The position numbers and the translations under genes are program-made. A stretch of DNA of 64,000 bases, from assembly GCF_023500045.1 (NCBI RefSeq), contig NZ_JAMCOF010000006.1, positions 1-64,000 of the forward strand. The letters run 5' to 3'. Source of the DNA: Bartonella bilalgolemi. Lineage in GTDB: Bacteria > Pseudomonadota > Alphaproteobacteria > Rhizobiales > Rhizobiaceae. Shown piece by piece: positions 52,863-61,917 of this stretch; position 1 is the first letter of the stretch, and each line of letters begins with the position of its first letter. The notes under the pieces were generated by a model that was not told the DNA's origin, did not search any database, and saw nothing but the letters and a program-made list of their open reading frames with translations.

Positions 52863-53096
52863 TTATTTAGGAACACTTGTTTGCAGAGCTAAAGCATGGA
52901 GAACGTTTCCCATATTTCCTTTAAGAGCATCATAGACCATTTTGTGCTGTTGAACACGGCTTTTTCCTCGAAAATTTTCTGAAATAATTTCAGCTGCGTA
53001 ATGTTCACCATCTCCAGCAAGATCACGAATTGTTATTTTTGCATCGGGAATGCTTTCACGAATAAGAATTTCAATTTCATTTGCACTCATTGCCAT
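52863..53096 (-). CDS. bolA: BolA family protein
   Basis: A 77-residue BolA-like protein with a KH-like fold, probably part of Fe-S or iron homeostasis with GrxD. It shows the family core GDGEHYAAEIISENFRGKSRVQQHKMVYDALKG. It sits between purL and grxD in the order usual for Rhizobiales. Confidence 0.95.
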   Translation of the reverse strand: MAMSANEIEILIRESIPDAKITIRDLAGDGEHYAAEIISENFRGKSRVQQHKMVYDALKGNMGNVLHALALQTSVPK

Positions 53097-53158
53097 GGAA
53101 ATTCTCCTTGATTTGTTTATTTTTATAAGAATTAGTTTATAATTAATAAAAGTGAATA

Positions 53159-55384
53159 TTATTTACTTTTATCCATAAATTTTGGAAACCAATTTTCATA
53201 AGCCTGTGTAAGTTCAGTTATTGAAAGTGTTAATACATCTTTTATATCAAGTGTGTTACCTTCAACTATACCAAGCTCTATTAAGGGAATTGCATTTGTT
53301 TGTGCAAGCATTTTAAGATTATCTAATGCGTTAGGTTTAATTGCTAAAAGGTAACGCCCTTGGTCTTCACCAAAAAGTTCAGCGTGATGTGGCGATTGAT
53401 TACTTAATTCTAATTTGATTCCTTTATTTGCTTTAATTACCATTTCTGCAAGAGCGATGGCTAATCCTCCATCAGAAATATCATGAGCGGCATGAACAAA
53501 ACCGCGATGAATAACATTGCGAACAAATTCGCCATGTTTTTTTTCAAGGTGTAAATCTACATAAGGTGGAGCACCTGCTTCAATATTTAAAATGTTATGC
53601 ATATAGATTGATTGTCCTAGATATGACCCGCAGGAGCCAATTAAAACAATAATATCTCCATTGTGCATACCATTGATCGTAACCATTTTTGACCAATCAT
53701 TAAGGAGGCCAACACCCGCTATTGTAGGTGTAGGAAGAATTGCTTCTCCATTAGTTTCATTATAAAGAGAAACATTTCCTGAAACAATTGGAAAGTCGAG
53801 TATTTTGCAAGCTTCGCTTATACCTTTAATAGCTAAAACAAGTTGCCCCATAATTTCAGGCTTTTCTGGATTGCCAAAATTAAGATTATCTGTGGCAGCG
53901 AGTGGTGTTGCGCCTGTGGTGCTTATATTACGCCAGCATTCTGCAACGGCTTGTTTTCCTCCTTCATAAGGATCAGCTTCACAATAACGAGGTGTTACAT
54001 CGGTAGAAAAAGCAAGAGCACGTTTATCATTATTGCTTACACGGATAACACCTGCGTCACCACCTGGTCTAACAAGACTGTTTCCTTGGATTAGGGTATC
54101 ATATTGTTCGTAAACCCATCGCCGTGAGCTTTGATTGGCAGAATTCAAAAGTGAAAGAAGTACATTACCAAGATTATCCACTTTTTCAACTTCTTCTACT
54201 TTTAAGGCAGATTTTTTAAGGGGTTCTATCCAAGGACGATCATAGATAGGTGCTTCATTACCAAGTTCTTTGATTGGGAGGTTTGCTACTTCTTTTCCTT
54301 TATGTAGCACACGGAAACGCAAATCATCAGTAGTTTTTCCGATAACAGAGAAATGAAGTCCCCATTTTTGAAAAATTTTCTCTGCTTGTTTTTCTAGCTC
54401 TGGCTTAAGTACCATAAGCATACGCTCTTGGCTTTCAGAAAGCATCATTTCATAGGCTGTCATATTATCTTCACGAACTGGTACTTGATCAAGATTAAGT
54501 TCTATACCTAGATCTCCTTTTGCACCCATTTCCACCGCAGAAGAGGTTAGTCCTGCGGCTCCCATATCTTGAATAGCAATAACAGCTCCTAATGCCATTA
54601 ATTCTAAACAGGCTTCAAGAAGACATTTTTCAGTAAAAGGATCACCTACTTGAACAGTTGGACGTTTTTCATCAATTGTATTATCAAATTCAGTGGAAGC
54701 CATTGTTGCTCCACCAACACCATCACGCCCTGTTTTAGCACCGAGATAAACAACAGGAAATCCTACACCTTGTGCTTTGGAATAAAAAATGGAATCTATT
54801 TTCGCAATACCAGCTGCAAAGGCGTTAACAAGGATATTACCATTGTAGCGTTTATCAAAATTAACTTCTCCACCAACAGTTGATACGCCAAAAGCATTAC
54901 CGTAACCACCAATTCCAGAAACAACACCAGAAACAAGATGACGTGTTCGAGGATGGTCGGGAGAGCCAAATCGTAATGCATTCATAGTCGCAATAGGTCG
55001 GGCCCCCATCGTAAAAACATCGCGTAAAATGCCACCAATGCCTGTTGCAGCACCTTGATAGGGCTCAATGTAAGAAGGATGGTTATGACTTTCCATTTTA
55101 AAAACAATGCATTCACCATTACCAATGTCAACGACTCCCGCATTCTCTCCAGGGCCTTGGATGACACATTTCCCTTTTGTTGGTAAGGTTTTAAGCCATT
55201 TTTTGGATGACTTATAAGAACAATGCTCATTCCACATAGCAGAAAAAATTCCGAGCTCTGTAAATGTTGGCTCTCTACCAATTAACTTCAAAATACGTTG
55301 ATATTCATCAGTTTTTAAGCCATGATTTGCAATTAATTCTGGTGTAATGGTAATATCATTGCAAAAGGTCATATTAGTTTTCAT
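53159..55384 (-). CDS. purL: phosphoribosylformylglycinamidine synthase subunit PurL
   Basis: The ATPase subunit that converts FGAR to FGAM, the fourth purine step. At 741 residues it is the short, Bacillus-type PurL, which needs separate PurQ and PurS, both encoded just upstream. Motifs include [52 protein letters not shown] and [15 protein letters not shown]. Confidence 0.97.
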   Translation of the reverse strand: MKTNMTFCNDITITPELIANHGLKTDEYQRILKLIGREPTFTELGIFSAMWNEHCSYKSSKKWLKTLPTKGKCVIQGPGENAGVVDIGNGECIVFKMESHNHPSYIEPYQGAATGIGGILRDVFTMGARPIATMNALRFGSPDHPRTRHLVSGVVSGIGGYGNAFGVSTVGGEVNFDKRYNGNILVNAFAAGIAKIDSIFYSKAQGVGFPVVYLGAKTGRDGVGGATMASTEFDNTIDEKRPTVQVGDPFTEKCLLEACLELMALGAVIAIQDMGAAGLTSSAVEMGAKGDLGIELNLDQVPVREDNMTAYEMMLSESQERMLMVLKPELEKQAEKIFQKWGLHFSVIGKTTDDLRFRVLHKGKEVANLPIKELGNEAPIYDRPWIEPLKKSALKVEEVEKVDNLGNVLLSLLNSANQSSRRWVYEQYDTLIQGNSLVRPGGDAGVIRVSNNDKRALAFSTDVTPRYCEADPYEGGKQAVAECWRNISTTGATPLAATDNLNFGNPEKPEIMGQLVLAIKGISEACKILDFPIVSGNVSLYNETNGEAILPTPTIAGVGLLNDWSKMVTINGMHNGDIIVLIGSCGSYLGQSIYMHNILNIEAGAPPYVDLHLEKKHGEFVRNVIHRGFVHAAHDISDGGLAIALAEMVIKANKGIKLELSNQSPHHAELFGEDQGRYLLAIKPNALDNLKMLAQTNAIPLIELGIVEGNTLDIKDVLTLSITELTQAYENWFPKFMDKSK

Positions 55385-55621
55385 TCCGTTAAATTAATTA
55401 AAATTAACATTTATTATTGCCTTTAATCCAGTAATCCAGATTATTAGCTTTATTCATTTATAGATCAACAATACTATGTATATAGAGTAATATATTTCAT
55501 TATGATCGATGAAGAAATATAACTGATAAAATTTATTTTATATATTTTCGTATTACTGGCTGTTTTGTATAGACAGTTAATGCAAAAATATCTGGAAATT
55601 CCAAGAAATATTTTTTTATGA

Positions 55622-56290
55622 TCATGATACTAATTCTAAAACACTTTGAAAAAGTAAACGACCATCAGTACCGCCATGTGCTACTTCAATAAGGTTTTCA
55701 GGATGAGGCATCATACCAAGCACATTACCAGCTTTATTAATAATGCCAGCTATATCATTGATTGAACCATTAGGATTCTCACCTTTTGCATAGCGGAAAA
55801 CAATCTGTTTGTTATCTTCCATTTGTTTCAATACATCATTATCAGCAAAGTAATTGCCATCATGATGAGCAACAGGGCAGCGGATAATTTGTCCTTTTTT
55901 ATAAAGATGGGAAAATTTCGTTTCAGCATTGGTTACTTCAAGTTTTACTTCACGGCAAACAAATTTCAACGAAACGTTACGCATTAGAATACCTGGCAAT
56001 AATCCTGCTTCTAATAAAATTTGAAAACCATTACATATTCCTATGATTGTTATACCCTGTTGTGCTTTATCGCAAACAGCTCGCAAAACTGGTGTTCGTG
56101 CACCAATAGCACCACATCTTAGGTAATCACCATAGGAAAAACCACCAGGAATAACAATCATATCTACATTTGGAATTGTTGTTTCTGTTTGCCAAATTTT
56201 TAATGGCTCAACACCTGTTATGTGATACAAAGCTGCAATCATGTCTTGATCGCGATTTAACCCGGGTAATTGAATGATAGCAGTTCTCAT
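55622..56290 (-). CDS. purQ: FGAM synthase glutaminase subunit PurQ
   Basis: Supplies ammonia from glutamine to PurL. It has 222 residues, class I amidotransferase fold. The nucleophile Cys is in GICNGFQIL, and the His/Glu end reads GMMPHPENL. It begins 11 bp after purS, and a 237-bp AT-rich gap without a visible gene separates its stop from purL. Confidence 0.97.
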   Translation of the reverse strand: MRTAIIQLPGLNRDQDMIAALYHITGVEPLKIWQTETTIPNVDMIVIPGGFSYGDYLRCGAIGARTPVLRAVCDKAQQGITIIGICNGFQILLEAGLLPGILMRNVSLKFVCREVKLEVTNAETKFSHLYKKGQIIRCPVAHHDGNYFADNDVLKQMEDNKQIVFRYAKGENPNGSINDIAGIINKAGNVLGMMPHPENLIEVAHGGTDGRLLFQSVLELVS

Positions 56291-56301
56291 AATTAATTTA
56301 C

Positions 56302-56541
56302 TTAAAGAAGTTCTATTGTATAGTTTTCAATAACAGTATTCGCAAGCAATTGTTCACACATTTGTTCGAGTGTTTGTTTTGCAGATTCAATAGGCATATC
56401 ATTAAGGATAATATCAAAAACTTTCCCTTGGCGAATAGATTGAATATTTGTAAAGGCTAAGCTACTTAAAGCATTAACTATTGCCTCCCCTTGTGGATCA
56501 AGGATACTATTTTTTAAAGTAACTGTGACACGTGCCTTCAT
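56302..56541 (-). CDS. purS: FGAM synthase subunit PurS
   Basis: A 79-residue bridging subunit of the PurLQS complex. It starts [25 protein letters not shown] and contains [13 protein letters not shown] FDIILN, normal for the family. It lies between purC and purQ on one transcript. Confidence 0.96.
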   Translation of the reverse strand: MKARVTVTLKNSILDPQGEAIVNALSSLAFTNIQSIRQGKVFDIILNDMPIESAKQTLEQMCEQLLANTVIENYTIELL

Positions 56542-56624
56542 TTTTTTTTTCCTATTATTTAAATAACTCTTTTTTGCAGAATAGTATTTTTATTAAGTAA
56601 GTTAGGATTGCGCTATTTTGCTTT

Positions 56625-57392
56625 TTATTTAACTAAAACTGGACCACTAGGCCGTGGAGGTTCGTTTTCATTCATAATACCAAGACGTCTTGCAACATCT
56701 TGATAGGCATCAATAAGTCCACCCATATCACGCCGAAAACGATCTTTATCCAGTTTTTCTTTTGTTTGAATATCCCATAAACGAGAAGAATCAGGTGAAA
56801 TTTCATCTGCGAGAACAATACGCATTGTTTCACCTATCCATAAACGACCAAATTCCACTTTAAAATCAACCAACTGGATACCAACGCCTGCAAATAGCCC
56901 AGAGAGAAAATCATTAATACGAAATGAAAGTTGCATAATATCTTCTACTTCTTGTGGAGCAGCCCATCCAAAAGCAACGATATGTTCTTCAGTTACCATT
57001 GGATCATCAAGAGAATCATTTTTATAATAAAATTCAATGATAGATTGTGGAAGAGCTGTTCCTTCTTCTAATCCTAAACGCTTAGAAAGGGAACCTGCGA
57101 CGATATTACGTACAACAACCTCTAATGGAATAATTTCAACCGCTTTAATAAGCTGTTCGCGCATATTGATACGTTTAATGAAATGTGTTGGAATTCCTAA
57201 ACGACCAAGTTGAGTAAAAATATATTCTGAAATACGGTTATTTAATACTCCTTTGCCATCGATGATTTCATGCTTTTTTGCATTAAATGCAGTTGCATCA
57301 TCTTTAAAAAATTGAATATAAGTTCCCGGCTCAGGCCCTTCATATAGAATTTTGGCCTTTCCTTCGTAAATGCGGTGGCGACGATTCATCAT
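56625..57392 (-). CDS. purC: SAICAR synthase
   Basis: Joins CAIR and aspartate to make SAICAR in purine synthesis. It has 255 residues, possibly starting at the second Met. [44 protein letters not shown] and DFKVEFGR are typical. It heads the purC-purS-purQ-purL block. Confidence 0.97.
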   Translation of the reverse strand: MMNRRHRIYEGKAKILYEGPEPGTYIQFFKDDATAFNAKKHEIIDGKGVLNNRISEYIFTQLGRLGIPTHFIKRINMREQLIKAVEIIPLEVVVRNIVAGSLSKRLGLEEGTALPQSIIEFYYKNDSLDDPMVTEEHIVAFGWAAPQEVEDIMQLSFRINDFLSGLFAGVGIQLVDFKVEFGRLWIGETMRIVLADEISPDSSRLWDIQTKEKLDKDRFRRDMGGLIDAYQDVARRLGIMNENEPPRPSGPVLVK

Positions 57393-57514
57393 ATTTTTCT
57401 ATTCGTTTAGAGGTGTCAAATATTACTACGAAGAAAAACATTATCCTAATTGTCAAGAATTCTCAATGAGAGCTATACTATTTACTACAGTTTTGTTATT
57501 TAAAATATGAAGAT

Positions 57515-58063
57515 TTAGAGTTTTGAAAAGAAATGAGAAAGAAGTATCAATCCTTCTGGCCAAGGTCCATGTCCAGATTCTACATTAATATGACCAGACT
57601 GTCCAGCATCAACGAAAAGTGCACCCCAGTCATGAGCAAGCTTCTGGGCTACTGAAAAGTGGCAAAATTCATCGTTATGGCTAGCTACAACCACTGAAGG
57701 AAAAGGTAAACTTTTACGGTGATATGGAGCAAATGTCATCAAATGTTTGGAATGTATTTTTTCATTCTCTATATCCGGTGGAGCAACAAAGAAAGCACCA
57801 CGAATTTTTTCTGGATTACGTGCAACTGCGTGAATAGCTGTTGGAACTCCTAATGAATGAGCTATAATAGCAATAGGTTTATTAGCTTGTTCAATAGCAG
57901 CTTCAACAGCATTAACCCACTCTTCTCGGGCAGGTTTTGACCATTGGATTTGTTGTACGCGGCGAGCTGTAGATAATTTTTGTTCCCAACGTGTTTGCCA
58001 GTGATCAGGGCCAGATCCTTTATAGCCCGGGATAATAAGAATATCGAGTTGATTTGCTTTCAT
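57515..58063 (-). CDS. serine hydrolase, RBBP9/YdeN family
   Basis: A 182-residue alpha/beta hydrolase. It opens LDILIIPGYKGSGPDHWQTRWE, the family start. The nucleophile elbow is AHSLGV, the acid is in ASHNDEF and the His in SGHINVESGHGPWPEG. The physiological substrate is unknown. It sits 8 bp before purB in the transcript order purB then hydrolase, breaking an otherwise purine-only block. Confidence 0.9.
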   Translation of the reverse strand: MKANQLDILIIPGYKGSGPDHWQTRWEQKLSTARRVQQIQWSKPAREEWVNAVEAAIEQANKPIAIIAHSLGVPTAIHAVARNPEKIRGAFFVAPPDIENEKIHSKHLMTFAPYHRKSLPFPSVVVASHNDEFCHFSVAQKLAHDWGALFVDAGQSGHINVESGHGPWPEGLILLSHFFSKL

Positions 58064-58071
58064 GAACTTTT

Positions 58072-59373
58072 TTATCCAAAAACCCGTTCAAAAATTGTAT
58101 CAACATGTTTAGTGTGATAAGAAAGATCAAATTTTTCACGAAGCTCTGCTTCACTTAAAATTTTTAGAACATCTTCATCTCTTAGCAACTCTTCTAAAAA
58201 ATTTTTTCCTTGTTCCCAAGCTTTCATTGCATTGCGTTGTACAATCTGATACGCATCTTCACGGCTAGTACCAGCTTGTGTAAGTGCTAAAAGTACACGC
58301 TGCGAATAAATAAGGCCACAAAATTTGTTGAGATTTTTTTTCATATTTTCTGGATAAATAATTAAGTTTTCAATTACAGATGTTAATCGGGCAAGAGCAA
58401 AATCAAGCGTAATAGTAGCATCAGGGCCAATGTAACGTTCAACAGATGAATGAGAAATATCACGTTCGTGCCAAAGTGCTACATTTTCCATTGCAGGTAT
58501 TACAAATGCGCGTACCATACGGGCTAATCCAGTCAAATTTTCTGTTAAAACCGGATTACGTTTATGAGGCATTGCTGATGAGCCTTTTTGACCAGAGGAA
58601 AAATATTCTTCTACTTCAAGAACTTCTGTTCGTTGCAAATGGCGTATTTCTATGGCTAATCTTTCAATAGATGAAGCGATAATACCAAGTGTTGCAAAAA
58701 ACATAGCGTGACGATCGCGAGGTATAACCTGAGTGGAAATAGTTTCAATATGCATACCTAATGCTTTTGCTACATATTTTTCAACACGTGGATCAATATT
58801 AGCAAAAGTTCCAACAGCTCCAGAGATAGCACAAGTGGAAATTTCTTCTCGTGCGGTAAGTAAACGTTTATGACAACGAGCAAATTCAGCGTATGCGAAA
58901 GCAAATTTGATCCCAAATGTCGTAGGCTCAGCATGAATACCATGACTACGTCCAATAGTAATTGTTTCTTTATGTTCAAAGGCACGTTTTTTCAATGCTG
59001 CAAGAAGATGGTCTATATCTTGTAAAAGAATATCAGTAGCACGCATCAATTGGACATTGAGTGTTGTATCTAATATATCTGACGATGTCATACCCTGATG
59101 AATAAAACGAGACTCTGGTCCCATAAACTCAGCCAAATGAGTTAAGAATGCTATAACATCATGCTTAGTAATTGTCTCAATTTCATTAATACGACTCACA
59201 TTAAATTTGGCAATTGCACCTTTTTCCCAGATGGTTTTAGCTGCTTCTTTAGGAATAATACCAAGCTGAGCCATTGCATCACAAGCATGTGCTTCAATTT
59301 CAAACCAAATACGATATTTTGTTTCTGATGACCAGATTGCCACCATTTCAGGACGAGAATAACGTGTGATCAT
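58072..59373 (-). CDS. purB: adenylosuccinate lyase
   Basis: Acts twice in purine synthesis, on SAICAR and on adenylosuccinate, releasing fumarate. It has 433 residues of the fumarase superfamily. The signature loop GSSAMPHKRNPVLTE carries the catalytic Ser, and the TSSDILDTTLNVQL and GRSHGIHAEPTTFG motifs are present. It follows rpe by 9 bp, in the usual rhizobial order. Confidence 0.97.
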   Translation of the reverse strand: MITRYSRPEMVAIWSSETKYRIWFEIEAHACDAMAQLGIIPKEAAKTIWEKGAIAKFNVSRINEIETITKHDVIAFLTHLAEFMGPESRFIHQGMTSSDILDTTLNVQLMRATDILLQDIDHLLAALKKRAFEHKETITIGRSHGIHAEPTTFGIKFAFAYAEFARCHKRLLTAREEISTCAISGAVGTFANIDPRVEKYVAKALGMHIETISTQVIPRDRHAMFFATLGIIASSIERLAIEIRHLQRTEVLEVEEYFSSGQKGSSAMPHKRNPVLTENLTGLARMVRAFVIPAMENVALWHERDISHSSVERYIGPDATITLDFALARLTSVIENLIIYPENMKKNLNKFCGLIYSQRVLLALTQAGTSREDAYQIVQRNAMKAWEQGKNFLEELLRDEDVLKILSEAELREKFDLSYHTKHVDTIFERVFG

Positions 59374-59382
59374 AATTTTTCC

Positions 59383-60057
59383 TTATTGTGAGAGAATTAC
59401 AGCTTGGCGCAGTGCATTAATACGTGTTTTGTAAAGATTTTTGTTACCATTTTTATAAATTGCAGAGCCTGCAACAAATATATTTGCACCTGCTTTTGCA
59501 GTTTTTCCAATTGTATCAACCGTAATACCACCATCAACTTCAAGATCAATAGGACGGTTGGCAATCATATTTTTTACTCTTTTGATTTTATTTTCCATAC
59601 CTGGAATAAAATTTTGTCCACCAAATCCAGGGTTAACTGTCATAATAAGGATGAGATCTAATTGATCCAGCAAATATTCGAGTATATGTTCTGATGTGCT
59701 TGGATTTATTGCAATTCCGGCTTTTTTACCCATTGCTTTGATCATTTGCAATGAACGATGAAGATGAGTACTTGATTCTGCATGAATGGTTATAATATCT
59801 GAACCAGCTTTTGCGAAAGCTTCAAGATAAGGATCTACAGATGCTATCATAAGGTGAACGTCAAATACTGCTTTTGTTTGTGGACGTAAAGCTTTAACAA
59901 CGTCTGGCCCAAAGGTGATATTAGGGACAAAATGACCATCCATGATATCAAGATGAATCCAATCTGCACCAGCATCAAGAACATCTGATAATTCTTGACC
60001 AAGTTTAGAAAAATCAGAAGCTAAGAGTGAAGGGGCAATAAGATGGGAACGGGACAT
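59383..60057 (-). CDS. rpe: ribulose-phosphate 3-epimerase
   Basis: Interconverts ribulose 5-phosphate and xylulose 5-phosphate, feeding the pentose pool that purine synthesis draws on. It has 224 residues with LDIMDGHFVPNITFGPDV, DVHLMI, VNPGFGGQNF and DGGI motifs of the TIM-barrel enzyme. It heads the purB unit and is divergent from the flavin reductase. Confidence 0.97.
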   Translation of the reverse strand: MSRSHLIAPSLLASDFSKLGQELSDVLDAGADWIHLDIMDGHFVPNITFGPDVVKALRPQTKAVFDVHLMIASVDPYLEAFAKAGSDIITIHAESSTHLHRSLQMIKAMGKKAGIAINPSTSEHILEYLLDQLDLILIMTVNPGFGGQNFIPGMENKIKRVKNMIANRPIDLEVDGGITVDTIGKTAKAGANIFVAGSAIYKNGNKNLYKTRINALRQAVILSQ

Positions 60058-60214
60058 TAAGATCTCCTTAGTTGATCTTTTTTAGCATGTAATTTTATAT
60101 GATAAAATATACATTTTTATTGTTCATATATGATATTAAGAGAGTGATAGTGTATAATAAAAGAAAGTATTGAAATATATTTTGAAATTTTAACAGTTGT
60201 ATAAGTAAAAAATT

Positions 60215-60754
60215 ATGTCTAAGCATAAAATACATTTAACACCGAAACCTCAATCAATAGTTCCTGTTTCGTCTCAAGAATATCGGGATACAATGAGTCA
60301 TTTTGCAGGAGCTGTGCATATTGTAACAACAGATGGTATTAAGGGTAAGCGTGGTGTGACAATTTCAGCTTGTTGTTCCTTATCAGACGATCCTCCAACA
60401 CTTCTTGTCTGTTTAATGCGATATAATACTGAAAATAAGCTATTTATGGAAAACGGAAATTTTTGTGTCAATAGTTTAACAGGAAAACATCGTTTATTAG
60501 CCGATGTCTTTTCTGGACGCTATAGTTTCACACAAAATGAACGTTTTGCTGCAGCTGAATGGGGTATTTTGCAGACCGGTGCTCCCAGTTTATTAAATGC
60601 TTTAGCCTCGTTTGACTGTAATTTAATTTGTTATCATGAACATGCAACTCACTATATTTTGATCGGTGAAGTTGTTGCAATAAACCGTAATCAAGAAAAA
60701 GATTCTTTAATGTATTTTAATCGCGACTATCATACCTTATCTTTACCTTTGTAA
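60215..60754 (+). CDS. flavin reductase domain protein
   Basis: A 179-residue FMN-binding split-barrel protein of the flavin:NAD(P)H reductase type (HpaC/RutF-like). Conserved stretches are FAGAVHIVTTDGIKGKRGVTISACCSLSDDPPTLLVCL and GKHRLLADVFSGR. Such proteins supply reduced flavin to a monooxygenase; no two-component partner is adjacent. The unrelated monooxygenase at 39765 is of the single-component type. Confidence 0.88.
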   Translation: MSKHKIHLTPKPQSIVPVSSQEYRDTMSHFAGAVHIVTTDGIKGKRGVTISACCSLSDDPPTLLVCLMRYNTENKLFMENGNFCVNSLTGKHRLLADVFSGRYSFTQNERFAAAEWGILQTGAPSLLNALASFDCNLICYHEHATHYILIGEVVAINRNQEKDSLMYFNRDYHTLSLPL

Positions 60755-60791
60755 GCGTATATTTTGCAAATATTGGTGATTTGTTATTATT

Positions 60792-60810
60792 AGGTTGATT
60801 AACCTTTTTT
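60792..60810 (+). terminator. terminator of the flavin reductase gene
   Basis: AGGTT (60792-60796) pairs with AACCT (60801-60805) across a GATT loop, followed directly by a run of six T ending at 60810. It lies 38 bp after the stop codon. The short stem limits certainty. Confidence 0.6.
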
Positions 60811-60994
60811 GCAATTTGTCTAAAATTTCATGTACTTCTCTTAGTATATCATTTTTCAAAGAATTAATTTAGCACAAAAATATACCTTTTGCTGCTTATT
60901 TATGAAACGATCATCTTTACTAGCATAATATATCATCATTCATTTCATAAAACTCCTACATATGAAAAGCTTAAACGCATATTTTTAATATAAT

Positions 60995-61272
60995 TTGAGT
61001 GATACAATTGAATTACGTATTCTTGATCAATGAAAACCTATAGCAAAAATAGATGCAGCTTTGAAGCGTATTGATGATGGTACTTATAGATTTTGTAAGA
61101 GAAATGAAGAGCCTAATAGTATAAAGCACTTTGAAGTTAGATTAATTGCAGTTTTTCATTAGAAATACAAGAACAACGCTACGAACAACGAAAAACAACC
61201 TATCGTGATGATTTTAAAATCAGCTATTTCAGAGAACATAAATCAATCAAAAATTTACTATCTAAATTTTAA
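60995..61272 (+). pseudogene. broken dksA-like gene (DksA/TraR family)
   Basis: The forward translation of this gap matches the C-terminal half of a DksA-type RNA polymerase regulator. The first segment (SDTIELR, from about 60998) has an in-frame TGA at 61031 where an Arg is expected, then continues AKIDAALKRIDDGTYRFC to RLIAV. A one-base deletion in a T run (61152-61156) shifts the frame; adding one T restores SLEIQEQRYEQRKTTYRDDF. The frame stops at 61270. The N-terminal coiled-coil part is unrecognisable, and no start codon is left. The order next to a FliO-like gene and cckA suggests a former rhizobial dksA. Confidence 0.8.
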
Positions 61273-61426
61273 TATAGTCATAAAAGGAGAGAAAATACTA
61301 CCTATAAAAAAGTATAAAATTTACGGAAGAGAATTTTATTTTTAAGAGCTAGAGGCATAGAACAAATAGTGATTTCTACTGTATTAATATCAGCTATCTA
61401 TCTTTTGGTTATTTGTATGAGGTACA

Positions 61427-61753
61427 TTATGCAGTATATTTTCTAACAATATCTGATTCTATGCTGGCAATATTTGATTCTATAATAATAGCTGTTGATC
61501 CACCGATAAGAAGCAAATGTTCTATATTATCTCGGCGTATTAAAACAAGACGATGTGTACGATCAATAGCGACTGTATCACATACAGCTAAACGTGACTG
61601 ATACTTCCTGTTAGTTTTAAATTGTATTTTATTTAACTTAGTTAAAAGCTGAATAATTATAGCGATTGCTACAATTATTAGCATGAGATAAAAAAAGTTG
61701 ATCATCACCTGCGTTATCGGCACATTTATATAATCTGATAACCAACTTTTCAT
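61427..61753 (-). CDS. FliO-like small membrane protein
   Basis: A 108-residue protein with one membrane helix (about residues 17-40, MINFFYLMLIIVAIAIIIQLL) and a FliO-like cytoplasmic domain: RLAVCDTVAIDRTHRLVLIRRDNIEHLLLIGG. FliO helps assemble the flagellar type III export gate, but homologues of this type also occur outside flagellar operons in Rhizobiales. GAGGA upstream serves as ribosome binding site. No flagellar genes are near, so a flagellar role is only possible. Confidence 0.75.
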   Translation of the reverse strand: MKSWLSDYINVPITQVMINFFYLMLIIVAIAIIIQLLTKLNKIQFKTNRKYQSRLAVCDTVAIDRTHRLVLIRRDNIEHLLLIGGSTAIIIESNIASIESDIVRKYTA

Positions 61754-61917
61754 ATTATTCCTCTTAAATCTTAATAATAAGCCTATTATTTTTCATTTAT
61801 AATATTATAAAATTTAGACTTTTAAAATTACATTATGAAACACAGTACTTAATATCAATAATTTATAAAAACCGTAAAGGCAATTTGTGGCAAAAAATAG
61901 TCATAATTGAGGCAAAA

